Origin: Cellvibrionaceae bacterium
Lineage (GTDB): Bacteria > Pseudomonadota > Gammaproteobacteria > Pseudomonadales > Cellvibrionaceae
DNA: 29,329 nucleotides
Direction: 5' to 3'
Assembly (NCBI GenBank): GCA_025800435.1
Contig: JAOXRV010000110.1
Coordinates: forward strand, 1 to 29,329
This document shows positions 22,100-29,329 of this stretch, one piece after another (position 1 is the first letter of the stretch; each line of letters starts with the position of its first letter). Both the position numbers and the translations under genes were made by a program. The notes under the pieces were generated by a model. It did not search any database and was not told the DNA's origin. It saw only the letters and a program-made list of their open reading frames with translations.

Positions 22100-23462
22100 G
22101 TTACTGCCCCTATTGATGTTTGCCGCCGTCTGCCTGGCGCTGATGGCGGGCTATCCGGTTGCCTTTACCCTGGCCGGTGTGGCCCTGATTTTTGCCGCCG
22201 GCGGCATTTTAACGGGCCATTTTGATGCCAACTTACTGCTGACCATACCCGACCGCCTGTTTGGCACCATGAGCAATACCACCCTGATCGCGGTGCCGCT
22301 GTTTGTGCTGATGGGGGTAATGCTAGAGAAATCCCGCCTGGCCGAAGAGCTGCTGGAGAATATGGCCAAGCTCAGCGGCAGCCTGCCCGGTGGCCTGGGC
22401 ATTGCGGTGGTGATTGTGGGCATGCTGCTGGCCGCCAGTACCGGTATTGTTGGCGCCACCGTGGTCACCATGGGCCTGATGAGCCTGCCCACCATGTTAA
22501 AGCGCGGCTACCAACCAAGCTTTGCCACCGGCACCATCTGCGCCACCGGCACCCTGGGGCAGATTATTCCACCCTCGATTGCCCTGGTACTGCTCGGCGA
22601 TACCCTCTCTACCGCCTACCAAAAGGCCCAGCTCAACGCCGGCATCTTTAGCCCCAAGCCGGTATCCGTGGGCGATCTATTTGTCGGCGCCCTGATTCCA
22701 GGGCTGCTGTTGGTGCTGATGTACCTGGCCTATGTGTTTGCCACCGCCAAGCTGAAGCCCAGTGCCGCACCAGCTATAAAAGAGCACCAATACATCAACC
22801 GCTTGCAGGTGCTTACTAGCTTGGCGCCGCCTATATTACTTATTGTTCTGGTATTGGGCTCTATTATCTCTGGGGCGGCCACCCCGACCGAGGCGGCCGG
22901 CGTTGGTGCCCTGGGCGCCACCTTGCTGGCCCTGGCCAAGGGCCAGCTCAACTGGCGCAAAATGGCCGAGGTCACCCAATCCACCACCCAAGTGACCGCC
23001 ATGGTGTTTACCATTTTGATTGGGGCCTCGGTGTTTTCACTGGTGTTTAGGGGCTTTGGCGGCGAGGAAATGATCGAGCATCTATTCGCCCAGCTCGGTG
23101 GCGATGTAGCCATTGCAGTACTGATTGTGATGGTGGTGATCTTTTTGCTCGGTTTTATCTTGGACTTTATCGAGATCACCTTTGTGGTAGTACCCATTGT
23201 CGGGCCGGTGCTACTGGCGATGGGGGTCGACCCGGTCTGGCTGGGCATTATGATCGCCATTAACCTGCAAACCTCGTTCTTAACCCCGCCATTTGGCTTT
23301 GCACTGTTCTATTTGCGCGGTGTGGCGCCTGAATCAGTCAAAACTGGCGAAATTTACCGTGGCGTAGTGCCATATATTGTGCTGCAATTGCTATTGCTGT
23401 TGGCCCTGGCCCTATGGCCCGAGCTGGCCACCTGGCTGCCCACGCAAATGGGCAATAAATAG
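22092..23462 (+). CDS. dctM: TRAP transporter large permease DctM
   Basis: 456 residues, many membrane helices, the ion-coupled transport subunit. Typical signatures are MAGYPVAFTLAGVALIF near the N-terminus, VPLFVLMGVMLEKSRLAEELLENM, GIVGATVVTMGLMSLPTMLKRGY, CATGTLGQIIPPSIALVLLGD, and a C-terminal NLQTSFLTPPFGFALFYLRGVAP. The loop STAYQKAQLNAGIFSPKPVSVGDLFVGALIPGLLL is the type seen in the TRAP branch annotated for mannitol/chloroaromatic or 2-oxo acid transport. That agrees with the TakP-like binding protein encoded at 24129-25250. Its start overlaps dctQ. Confidence 0.94.
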   Translation: MIELLPLLMFAAVCLALMAGYPVAFTLAGVALIFAAGGILTGHFDANLLLTIPDRLFGTMSNTTLIAVPLFVLMGVMLEKSRLAEELLENMAKLSGSLPGGLGIAVVIVGMLLAASTGIVGATVVTMGLMSLPTMLKRGYQPSFATGTICATGTLGQIIPPSIALVLLGDTLSTAYQKAQLNAGIFSPKPVSVGDLFVGALIPGLLLVLMYLAYVFATAKLKPSAAPAIKEHQYINRLQVLTSLAPPILLIVLVLGSIISGAATPTEAAGVGALGATLLALAKGQLNWRKMAEVTQSTTQVTAMVFTILIGASVFSLVFRGFGGEEMIEHLFAQLGGDVAIAVLIVMVVIFLLGFILDFIEITFVVVPIVGPVLLAMGVDPVWLGIMIAINLQTSFLTPPFGFALFYLRGVAPESVKTGEIYRGVVPYIVLQLLLLLALALWPELATWLPTQMGNK

Positions 23463-23513
23463 CCACACAACAAACACAATATACGCATTACTTTTAAAAG
23501 GTTTACCACAGCG

Positions 23514-23900
23514 ATGAGCGCCCACGACGAAGACCCCACACCCACCGGCAAGCTGACCCTGCAGACGCTGACCATGCCGGCGGCCACCAACCCCAATGGC
23601 GATGTCTTCGCCGGTTGGCTGATGTCGCAGATGGATCTGGCCGGCGCCATCCTCGCCCAGCAGATCGCCAAGGGTCGCTGCACCACCGTGGCGGTCGGCA
23701 GCATGGCGTTTTTGCGCCCGGTGCCCGTGGGCGCCACCGTCAGCTGCTACTCCGAGGCCCTAGAGGTCGGCCGCTCCTCCATTCGCACCTTGGTGGATGT
23801 TTGGTTGACCGATGTCGAAAGTGGCGAGACCAGCAAAGTCACCGAGGGTGAGTTTGTGTATGTGGCCATTGATGATAAAGGGCGCACGCGGCCTATTTAG
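23514..23900 (+). CDS. yciA: Acyl-CoA thioesterase, YciA-like hotdog protein
   Basis: 128 residues, single hotdog domain, cytoplasmic. NPNGDVFAGWLMSQMDLAGAILAQQIAKGRCTTVAVGSMAFLRPVPVG matches YciA closely and includes the conserved Asn-Gly-Asp and the catalytic Asp of SQMD. The C-terminal VTEGEFVYVAIDDKGRTRPI also fits. YciA hydrolyses a broad range of acyl-CoAs. It starts 51 nt after dctM on the same strand and may be co-transcribed. Element B begins 13 nt after its stop. Confidence 0.92.
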   Translation: MSAHDEDPTPTGKLTLQTLTMPAATNPNGDVFAGWLMSQMDLAGAILAQQIAKGRCTTVAVGSMAFLRPVPVGATVSCYSEALEVGRSSIRTLVDVWLTDVESGETSKVTEGEFVYVAIDDKGRTRPI

Positions 23901-23913
23901 GGGGGCTCCGATC

Positions 23914-24087
23914 GAGCCTTGAGCGGGGGACTTGCTTTTGGGGGACGCATAAACCCATCCCTGGGGCTCTCGTCCGCCATGGATTCGCGCCATCCAGGCG
24001 CTCAGCCTTCGGCCAAGCCTAAATTCGCTCCAGGCGAATTGATCATGGCTCCCAAGCCCCCAAAAGCAAGTCCCCCACTCAAGGCTC
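23914..24087. repeat. Long palindromic element, copy B
   Basis: Arms of 31 nt (23914-23944 and 24057-24087) pair with one mismatch (23924 against 24077); the core is GGGGGACTTGCTTTTGGGGG. The 112-nt loop holds smaller hairpins GCGCC-ATCCA-GGCGC (23987-24001) and AATTCGC-TCCAG-GCGAATT (24022-24040). Reverse-complemented, the loop shares CTTGGGAG next to one arm and CGGACGAGAG and GCGT next to the other with copy A, but has about 60 nt extra between them. It fills the gap between convergent yciA and dctP. No transposase and no T tract are present. Confidence 0.9.
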
Positions 24088-24128
24088 TGTTTTGTTCCCG
24101 CCGCTAGTTCAATAAAGGCTGATCACTA

Positions 24129-25250
24129 TCATTCCCGCGCCTGGTAATAGGCCTGTTCGGAAATCGCGTGATAGCTGGCGGCCTTATCGGCAAAGGCCCG
24201 GTACTGGGTGTAAACCTTGTTAAAAAACGGATCTTTTGCGGCGAACTCCCCATACATGGCATCGGCGTGTTTACGCAGCTCGGCCAGTACTGAGTTGGGC
24301 AACCGCTTTAACACCACCCCATGCTCTTCCACCAGGGTTTTTAAGGCATCGTTATTGCGCGCGGTGTATTCATCCAGCATATCTTGGTTAACCGCACGGG
24401 CGGCGGTGCTAACAATGGTTTGCAGATCTTTGGGCAGGGCGTCAAAGGCCTGCTTATTGACCAGCAGCTCCAGGGTTGGGCCAGGCTCGTGCCAGCCGGG
24501 GTAATAGTAATATTTGGCCACCTGATAAAAGCCCAGGGCCAAATCATTATAGGGGCCAACCCACTCGGTGGCATCGATCACCCCGGTTTGCAAAGAGGTG
24601 TACAGCTCGCCACCGGGAATATTCACCGCCTCGCCCCCGGCGCGGTTCCAGACCTCACCGGCCAGGCCGGGAATACGCATCTTGGTGCCCTGGATATCGT
24701 CGATGCTGTTGATTTCTTTGTTAAACCAACCGGCCATCTGCACCCCGGTATTACCGGCGGGGAAGGGAATCAGATTAAAGGGGGCATAGGCTTCCCGGTA
24801 CAGCTCCAGGCCGCCGCCATAGAACATCCAGCCATTCATTTCCTGGGCGTTCATGCCAAACGGCACCGCGGTAAAGAAGGGCGCGGCGGGAATCTTGCCC
24901 TTCCAGTAATAAGCGGCCCCGTGGCCCATCTCGACACTGCCGGAGGAGACCGCATCAAATACCCCCAGTGCCGGCACCAGGTCGCCGGCGCCGTAGACCT
25001 TGATCTGCAGCCGACCGCCGCTGGATTCACTGACGATGCGGGCGAAGTTTTCGGGCGCCAAGCCCAGCCCCGGCAGGCCCTTGGGCCAGGTGGTAACCAT
25101 ACGCCACTGATAGCGCTGCTGCTCATTGGCCGCCATCTTTTCCACCCTGGCCTGCTGGCCCCGATTGACCACCAATTGACTCACCGCTAATACCAGCGCC
25201 GCCAGCAGCAGGATAATAATGAGGGGGTACCAGTTAACTCGTGTACTCAT
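24129..25250 (-). CDS. TRAP transporter substrate-binding protein (DctP family, TakP-like)
   Basis: 373 residues. A hydrophobic N-terminal segment (about 9-27, PLIIILLLAALVLAVSQLVV) has no clear cleavage site, so the protein may stay anchored with its binding domain in the periplasm. The mature part opens with YQWRMVTTWPKGLPGLG and has the DctP core MRIPGLAGEVWNRAGGEAVNIPGGELYTSLQTGVIDATEWVGPYND and KYYYYPGWHEPGPTLELLVN, very like TakP-type binders of 2-oxo acids. The conserved Arg of MRIPG is the expected carboxylate ligand. It is on the opposite strand from dctQM and separated from them by yciA and element B. Confidence 0.93.
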   Translation of the reverse strand: MSTRVNWYPLIIILLLAALVLAVSQLVVNRGQQARVEKMAANEQQRYQWRMVTTWPKGLPGLGLAPENFARIVSESSGGRLQIKVYGAGDLVPALGVFDAVSSGSVEMGHGAAYYWKGKIPAAPFFTAVPFGMNAQEMNGWMFYGGGLELYREAYAPFNLIPFPAGNTGVQMAGWFNKEINSIDDIQGTKMRIPGLAGEVWNRAGGEAVNIPGGELYTSLQTGVIDATEWVGPYNDLALGFYQVAKYYYYPGWHEPGPTLELLVNKQAFDALPKDLQTIVSTAARAVNQDMLDEYTARNNDALKTLVEEHGVVLKRLPNSVLAELRKHADAMYGEFAAKDPFFNKVYTQYRAFADKAASYHAISEQAYYQARE

Positions 25251-25424
25251 GGGGCCTTGCCTTTATCGTTATGCTTATTGCGTTAGGCCGTAGATTAAAG
25301 GATTCGGCCCCCGGGCGCCATACGAGTAACAGCTTAGCCAGCACGCAGCTCACACCCTTGCTCTAGGGACAGGATGTAAGCTCTATGCTATGGTGCAGAA
25401 ACCTATCCACGAGAGCAGATTGCC

Positions 25425-25697
25425 ATGTCTAATTCAGTAGAGCTCGACAAAGAGCTAGAAGGCCGGCTTCAACACTTGGCCTCTATTCAAGACAGCACGC
25501 CAGGCCGAATCATGCACAAGGCAATTCGGGAATATTTGGATCGCGAAGAGGCAAAGCATAAATTTCTGCAGGAGGCTATCGAATCAAAGGCGGCTTTTGA
25601 GGAAAATGGCCGTCACCTAACGGGCACAGAGATAAAAGACTGGCTTGCAAGCTGGGGCACAGACAAGGAAACTGAGATGCCCAAATGCCACGACTGA
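25425..25697 (+). CDS. Ribbon-helix-helix antitoxin (ParD/RelB-like)
   Basis: 90 residues. The N-terminal part (SVELDKELEGRLQHLASIQDSTPGRIMHKAIREYLDREE) is a ribbon-helix-helix DNA-binding domain, as in CopG/ParD antitoxins. The C-terminal part (HLTGTEIKDWLASWGTDKE) is the toxin-wrapping tail common in this group. It should dimerise, repress its own operon and neutralise the toxin encoded downstream, with which it overlaps by 13 nt. The start lies after a weak GAGAG site. Confidence 0.9.
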   Translation: MSNSVELDKELEGRLQHLASIQDSTPGRIMHKAIREYLDREEAKHKFLQEAIESKAAFEENGRHLTGTEIKDWLASWGTDKETEMPKCHD

Positions 25698-25972
25698 TTA
25701 TTACTGAAAGAGCTGCTGAGGGACTAGCCAAGTGTCAGCGGTATCTAAGAAGCAAAAACCCGTCGGCGATGGCAAGAGCAGCCAATATCATATCCGAACA
25801 CTTCTCCCTTCTAGCAACAAACCCCAGCATAGGCAATCCACACAGCACCCGACCAGAGTTCAAAGAGCTAATTATCCCTTTTGGCAAAGCCGGCTATATC
25901 GCTCTCTACCAGATTGAGGGCGACCTTGTTTATATTTTGGCTTTTAGGCACCAAAGAGAAGCCGGCTATTAG
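25685..25972 (+). CDS. RelE/ParE family toxin
   Basis: 95 residues, basic. MPRLIITERAAEGLAKCQRYLRSKNPSAMARAANII and LIIPFGKAGYIALYQIEGDLVYILAFRHQREAGY are the ends of a ParE/RelE fold. ParE members poison DNA gyrase and RelE members cut mRNA at the ribosome; the sequence alone does not decide. The ATG is inside the antitoxin gene (13-nt overlap), the normal order for type II modules. A 13-bp palindrome follows the stop. No damage is visible, so the pair is probably functional. Confidence 0.9.
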   Translation: MPRLIITERAAEGLAKCQRYLRSKNPSAMARAANIISEHFSLLATNPSIGNPHSTRPEFKELIIPFGKAGYIALYQIEGDLVYILAFRHQREAGY

Positions 25973-25978
25973 GCTAGG

Positions 25979-26010
25979 GCAGCAAATGATCTTGGATGAT
26001 CATTTGCTGC
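25979..26010. terminator. Perfect palindrome after the toxin gene
   Basis: GCAGCAAATGATC (25979-25991) and GATCATTTGCTGC (25998-26010) pair fully around a TTGGAT loop, 6 nt past the toxin stop and 7 nt past the convergent DUF4332 stop. No T tract follows on either strand. It probably closes both convergent transcripts. Confidence 0.6.
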
Positions 26011-26017
26011 CAGTAGC

Positions 26018-26422
26018 TTAATAGTTAATAGCCCGGGGCAGGTCTTTGGCCTGGGCGACCCAATCGGTGACCTGGCTGGCAGAGGGCACTTGGCGCACCA
26101 GTTTGCGCTCTTCGTTGACCTCGGCCATTTTGGCGGCCAGGTTTTCGGCATTTCGCTGGGCCAGCTCGGGCACCGTGTCCACACCGGCAAATTCGAGTAA
26201 ATCGGCATACTGGGTGCTAACGCCCTTAATTCGAGCCAGGTCGGCGCGGTTGGCCCAACCCAAAATGCGTTTCTCACTGATATCCGCAGCTTCGGCCAGG
26301 GCCTTGCGGTCTTTCTTTTCAGCACATTTAACCAGCAAGTCTTCCAGCGATGTTACACCAGCCGCTTCCAGCTTGCCTGCGTACGCCTCTCCAATACCTT
26401 CGATATCTGACAATTTTGACAT
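26018..26422 (-). CDS. DUF4332 (helix-hairpin-helix) protein
   Basis: 134 residues from the ATG at 26422, which has GGAGCG 5 nt upstream; an ATG at 26434 is less likely. The sequence is two helix-hairpin-helix-like repeats: SDIEGIGEAYAGKLEAAGVTSLEDLLVKCAEKKDRKALAEAADISEKRILGWANRADLARIKGVSTQYADLLEFAGVDTVPELAQRN. That pattern (GIG...L..AG...L) is the hallmark of DUF4332, related to HhH modules of DNA repair and replication proteins. DNA binding is plausible but not shown. It is cytoplasmic and apparently monocistronic. Confidence 0.85.
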   Translation of the reverse strand: MSKLSDIEGIGEAYAGKLEAAGVTSLEDLLVKCAEKKDRKALAEAADISEKRILGWANRADLARIKGVSTQYADLLEFAGVDTVPELAQRNAENLAAKMAEVNEERKLVRQVPSASQVTDWVAQAKDLPRAINY

Positions 26423-26523
26423 GGTTCGCTCCATCTAGCGCTTGTTGAATTACAGTGGTGGGCCTAACTATCTACCGAATTAGCTAAGGTGACAAGACCC
26501 CAAATTGATGTTGGTCATATTAA

Positions 26524-26543
26524 CGCCAATGATTGCATTGGCG
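26524..26543. promoter_or_regulatory. Palindrome in the DUF4332 / YjgR-like divergent region
   Basis: CGCCAATG-ATTG-CATTGGCG is a perfect 8-bp inverted repeat in the 297-nt gap between divergent genes (26423-26719). Its place fits an operator for either gene, and no T tract suggests a terminator. Nothing else was recognised in this gap. Confidence 0.45.
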
Positions 26544-26719
26544 AGTAGCCATAAGGTGTCGCCGGCAGTCTGAATTAATCCTGAACTGGGTCAAATTATT
26601 TCCTTTGCCCACAGCCGCGCTTTGTTTTAAGTTATGGCTTTTATCATGGGGCTGGCCGCCCTCTGTAAGCCAAGCCCCAAAGAGGCTGGCAATGCAACGT
26701 GCAATAAAGGAATAGCAAC

Positions 26720-28168
26720 ATGAGTGAACCCAAGATACTCATTGGCGGCAGTGATTGCGGCCAGCTTAGTATCAACCCACGCTACGCCAATCGCCACGGC
26801 CTTATCGCTGGCGCCACCGGCAGCGGCAAAACCGTTACCCTACAAATTCTCGCCGAGGGCTTTAGCAAGCTCGGCGTGCCGGTGTTTCTGGCCGATGTAA
26901 AAGGCGACCTGGCCGGCCTGGGCCGCCCCGGCAAGCCCCATCCAAAGGTTCAAGAACGCATCGATAAGATCCAAATTGAGGGCTACCAGCAGCAGGGCTA
27001 CCCGGTAAACCTGTGGGATGTATTTGGCGAGCAGGGCACCCCGGTGCGGGCGACTATCTCGGAGATGGGCCCAAATCTGCTGTCCCAGCTGCTGGATTTA
27101 AATGAGACCCAAGAGAGTGTACTGACCCTTGCCTTTGAGTTTGCCGACGATGAAGGCTTGCTACTGGTCGACCTAGCAGACTTGCGCGCGGTACTGGGCC
27201 ACCTAGCCGAGCACAGCCGCGATATGGATGTGGGCCTGAAGGTATCCAAAGCCTCGGTCAACGCCATATTACGCCGTCTAATTATGATCGAACGCGAGGG
27301 TGGCGACCTGTTCTTCGGTGAGCCGGCCCTGCGCTTAGAAGATTTTATTGGCCACGACCGCCGCGGCGACGGGGTAATCAATGTACTGGCCGCGGATAAG
27401 CTAATTCGCAACCCGCGCCTGTACGCCACCTTTTTGCTGTGGCTGCTGTCGGAGTTATTTGAAAACCTGCCCGAAGTAGGCGACCCAGATAAGCCCGAAC
27501 TGGTGTTCTTTTTTGATGAAGCCCACCTATTGTTTAAAAACGCCAGCCGCACCTTGACCGAAAAGATAGAGCAGGTGGCGCGGCTGATTCGCTCTAAAGG
27601 CGTAGGCATTTATTTTGTCAGCCAAAGCCCCGCGGATATTCCTGAAAATATCCTAGGCCAACTCGGCAACCGCATTCAGCACACATTGCGCGCCTATACC
27701 CCCAAAGATCAAAAAGCGGTAAAAGCAGCGGCCCAATCCATGCGCCCCAACCCCAATTTTAATAGCGCCGAGCTGATTCCTCAGCTGGGAATCGGCGAAG
27801 CTGTGGTTTCAGTGCTGGAGGAGGACGGCGTACCCAGTGTAGCCCAGCGGGTGCTGGTACGTCCGCCAGAATCGCGCATGGGGCCGCTGGACGAGGCCGA
27901 ACGCCAGCAACTTATCAACGCCAACCCCTTCCAGCGCCAGTATGAAAAAGCCATCGACCCAGATTCCGCCCGAGAAATGCTGCAACGCCGAGCCGAGCAG
28001 GCCGCCAAGGAAGAGGAGCTAGAAGCCGAACGCAAACCCGCCCCCAAAGTCCGGCGCAGCAATCGCCAATCGGTGGGTGAGGCATTTGTCAAAAGTGTGG
28101 TGCGCAGCCTGGGCAGTGGCCTGGGCCGCAAATTAGTAAGAGGTATCTTAGGCTCTCTGCTGAAATAG
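26720..28168 (+). CDS. DUF853 / HerA-type ATPase (YjgR-like)
   Basis: 482 residues, close to E. coli YjgR (500). Walker A is GATGSGKT (31-38), preceded by NRHGLIA. Walker B is LVFFFDEAHLLF (about 257-268), with further conserved VGIYFVSQSPADIPENILGQLGNRIQHTLRAYTPKDQKAV. The fold is that of HerA/VirB4-type P-loop ATPases; YjgR-like proteins are suspected helicases or translocases without proven role. The C-terminal tail is basic (KVRRSNRQSVGEAFVKSVVRSLGSGLGRKLVRGILG). The ATG at 26720 follows AAAGGAATAGCAAC. Confidence 0.92.
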   Translation: MSEPKILIGGSDCGQLSINPRYANRHGLIAGATGSGKTVTLQILAEGFSKLGVPVFLADVKGDLAGLGRPGKPHPKVQERIDKIQIEGYQQQGYPVNLWDVFGEQGTPVRATISEMGPNLLSQLLDLNETQESVLTLAFEFADDEGLLLVDLADLRAVLGHLAEHSRDMDVGLKVSKASVNAILRRLIMIEREGGDLFFGEPALRLEDFIGHDRRGDGVINVLAADKLIRNPRLYATFLLWLLSELFENLPEVGDPDKPELVFFFDEAHLLFKNASRTLTEKIEQVARLIRSKGVGIYFVSQSPADIPENILGQLGNRIQHTLRAYTPKDQKAVKAAAQSMRPNPNFNSAELIPQLGIGEAVVSVLEEDGVPSVAQRVLVRPPESRMGPLDEAERQQLINANPFQRQYEKAIDPDSAREMLQRRAEQAAKEEELEAERKPAPKVRRSNRQSVGEAFVKSVVRSLGSGLGRKLVRGILGSLLK

Positions 28169-28186
28169 CTGGCAGGGATAATTAAC

Positions 28187-28205
28187 ATTTGCCGCCCCGG
28201 CAAAT
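28187..28205. terminator. Hairpin after the YjgR-like gene
   Basis: ATTTGCCG-CCC-CGGCAAAT is a perfect 8-bp stem, 18 nt past the stop at 28168. No T tract follows, so termination there would be weak; it may stabilise the mRNA end. Confidence 0.45.
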
Positions 28206-28251
28206 AACACAGACTTTAGTCTGTATTTAAACAGCGATAAAGGTGCAAACT

Positions 28252-28704
28252 ATGGGACTTTTTGATTTTGCCAGTGACTTAGGTAAAAAACTTTTCGGCA
28301 GTGAGGACGAAGCCGGCGATAAACTAAAAGAGCATGTGGAGAGCGATAACCCGGGTGTTAAAGACTTAACTGTAGACGTTAAAGACGGCGTGGCCAAAGT
28401 CTCCGGTGAAGCCGAATCGCCCAGCGCCTTTGAGAAAGCCATTTTAATGGTGGGCAATGCTCTGGGCATTAGCTCGGTACAAGCGGAGGAGATGACCGTA
28501 CAAGGTGAGCCTGCGGTTGAGCCCGCCGCCGAGGAAGTACAGTACTATGTGGTACAGCCCGGCGACTCACTGTGGAAAATTGCCGCCGACTTCTATGGCA
28601 ACGGTGCCAAGTACCAAGCCATCTTTGAGGCCAACCGCGAGGTGATCAAGGACCCCGACCTGATCTACCCGGGCCAGAAGATCCGTATCCCCAAGCAGGA
28701 CTAA
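28252..28704 (+). CDS. kbp: BON-LysM protein, Kbp/YgaU-like
   Basis: 150 residues from the ATG at 28252 (AAAGG site 7 nt upstream); a GTG at 28243 would add three residues. MGLFDFASDLGKKLFG matches the start of E. coli Kbp. A BON domain (about 25-80, VKDLTVDVKDGVAKVSGEAES) is followed by an acidic linker and a C-terminal LysM domain (about 98-149, YYVVQPGDSLWKIAADFYGNGAKYQAIFEANREVI to IYPGQKIRIPKQD). E. coli Kbp binds K+ and is cytoplasmic; no signal peptide is seen here either. Confidence 0.93.
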   Translation: MGLFDFASDLGKKLFGSEDEAGDKLKEHVESDNPGVKDLTVDVKDGVAKVSGEAESPSAFEKAILMVGNALGISSVQAEEMTVQGEPAVEPAAEEVQYYVVQPGDSLWKIAADFYGNGAKYQAIFEANREVIKDPDLIYPGQKIRIPKQD

Positions 28705-28776
28705 GGGTAAAATCATTCACCGCGCGGGCCCTCAAGTAGGGGCTCATTAATCAAAGCTTCATAAGGAGGTCTTATC

Positions 28777-29211
28777 ATGGACATCAATAGTATTTTGCAG
28801 CTGGGTGCCCAGCTGTTTCAGAGCAAAATGGCCGGCCAAGGTCAGCAACTCGACCTAGGTGATATTGTGCCGGCGCTGTCAGGTTTGTTATCCAATAGCC
28901 AAGGCCAACTGGATATTGGCTCCCTGGTTTCCGGTATGGATGGTGGCGATTTGTTAAATATCGCACAATCTTGGCTAGGAAATGGCTCAAATCAAGGTAT
29001 TTCCTCAAATCAGTTGACCCAGGTTTTAGGACAAAATAGAATCAGCGACTTCGCTTCTCAGTTGTCCTTAAATGAGGATCAAGCCTTAACTGGGTTGCAG
29101 GAAGCCATCCCTTCAATGGTGGATAAATCCTCCAGCGATGGCAACCTACTGGATATGGTCGGAGGCGTTTCTGGCGCACTCGATTTGGCAGGCAAGCTGT
29201 TTGGCCGTTAA
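28777..29211 (+). CDS. DUF937 / YidB-like protein
   Basis: 144 residues, no signal peptide, rich in Gly, Ser, Asn, Gln and Leu. SILQLGAQLFQSKM, DIVPALSGLLSNSQGQLDIGSLVSGM and QLTQVLGQNRISDFASQLSLNEDQALTGLQEAIPSMVDKSSSDG are typical of DUF937/YidB proteins, which have an amphipathic helical domain and unknown function. It has a strong AGGAGG site and starts 72 nt after the Kbp-like gene. A clear terminator follows at 29268-29291. Confidence 0.85.
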   Translation: MDINSILQLGAQLFQSKMAGQGQQLDLGDIVPALSGLLSNSQGQLDIGSLVSGMDGGDLLNIAQSWLGNGSNQGISSNQLTQVLGQNRISDFASQLSLNEDQALTGLQEAIPSMVDKSSSDGNLLDMVGGVSGALDLAGKLFGR

Positions 29212-29267
29212 GCATTAATGGCGGCAGGCACAGCCTGGCAAAAAAACAAGAACACAACTGCTTAAGC

Positions 29268-29291
29268 ACGGGCCTCTGGCCCGTTTTTTTT
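29268..29291 (+). terminator. Intrinsic terminator after the DUF937 gene
   Basis: ACGGGCC-TCT-GGCCCGT is followed by an eight-base T tract (29284-29291). It ends the rightward transcript that includes the Kbp-like and DUF937 genes. Confidence 0.9.
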
Positions 29292-29297
29292 GCAAGG

Positions 29298-29326
29298 AAA
29301 AAGCGCTGGCACGGGCTCGTGCCAGC
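29298..29326 (-). terminator. Intrinsic terminator for a minus-strand gene beyond the window
   Basis: GCTGGCACG-GGCT-CGTGCCAGC (29305-29326) is a 9-bp stem preceded on the plus strand by AAAAA, so on the minus strand it is followed by GCTTTTT. It implies a convergent gene coming from the right, outside the window. Confidence 0.75.
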
Positions 29327-29329
29327 TAA

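Noticed and set aside
24384..25190. 268-codon plus-strand frame opposite the TRAP binding protein
   Set aside because: Low-complexity Gly/His-rich translation with no family; antisense shadow of a well-supported gene.
26533..26715. 60-codon frame just upstream of the YjgR-like gene
   Set aside because: TTG start, no ribosome site, Trp/Leu-rich composition without pattern; the gap looks regulatory instead.

Overview
The window looks like chromosomal DNA of a marine-type gammaproteobacterium, probably Cellvibrionales or a related Pseudomonadales lineage. Support for this is the protein style (HU, UbiC, UbiA, PhoB/PhoR, PstSCAB-PhoU, YciA, YaaA, Kbp), TRAP transport, and moderately GC-rich DNA with short intergenic gaps. 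The genus is not determined. There is no phage, no integrase or transposase, no rRNA or tRNA and no CRISPR array.

Layout. 1-1561 (minus): an FHA/winged-helix protein followed by a Hanks-type Ser/Thr kinase cut by the window edge. 1562-1996 has no protein gene but looks like a CsrB/RsmZ-type regulatory RNA: eight GGA motifs, several in hairpins, then a strong plus-strand terminator. 1997-3653 (minus): a dicarboxylate/amino-acid symporter and an HU gene whose last codons lie in one arm of an inverted repeat. 3817-8755 (plus): ubiC, ubiA, phoB, phoR and a FemAB-like acyltransferase. 8752-12753 (minus): a small membrane protein, an iron-type alcohol dehydrogenase, a DUF938 methyltransferase, yaaA and a DUF4265 protein. 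12880-14178 (plus): a periplasmic M48 metalloprotease lipoprotein with TPRs. 14350-21202 (minus): a DUF2891 protein, then the phosphate operon pstS-pstC-pstA-pstB-phoU, read from right to left. 21518-23900 (plus): TRAP permeases DctQ and DctM and a YciA thioesterase. 24129-25250 (minus): the TRAP solute-binding protein. 25425-25972 (plus): a ParD/ParE-like toxin-antitoxin pair. 26018-26422 (minus): a DUF4332 protein. 26720-29211 (plus): a YjgR/HerA-like ATPase, a Kbp-like BON-LysM protein and a DUF937 protein.

How the parts connect. Phosphate starvation response is the main theme. PhoR/PhoB and Pst-PhoU are about 8 kb apart but share a promoter design: Pho half-sites in 11-bp phase, placed 10 bp upstream of a -10 box, found before both phoB and pstS. 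A 12-bp hairpin between pstS and pstC probably lets the binding protein be made in excess of the permease.

Most unusual non-coding content: (1) the CsrB-like RNA; (2) a two-copy family of long palindromic elements (14218-14328 and 23914-24087), both at convergent gene ends, with related loops carrying GGA motifs on one strand; (3) a 20-bp terminal-repeat-like sequence present as an inverted pair at the hupB 3' end and as a single copy upstream of the TRAP genes.
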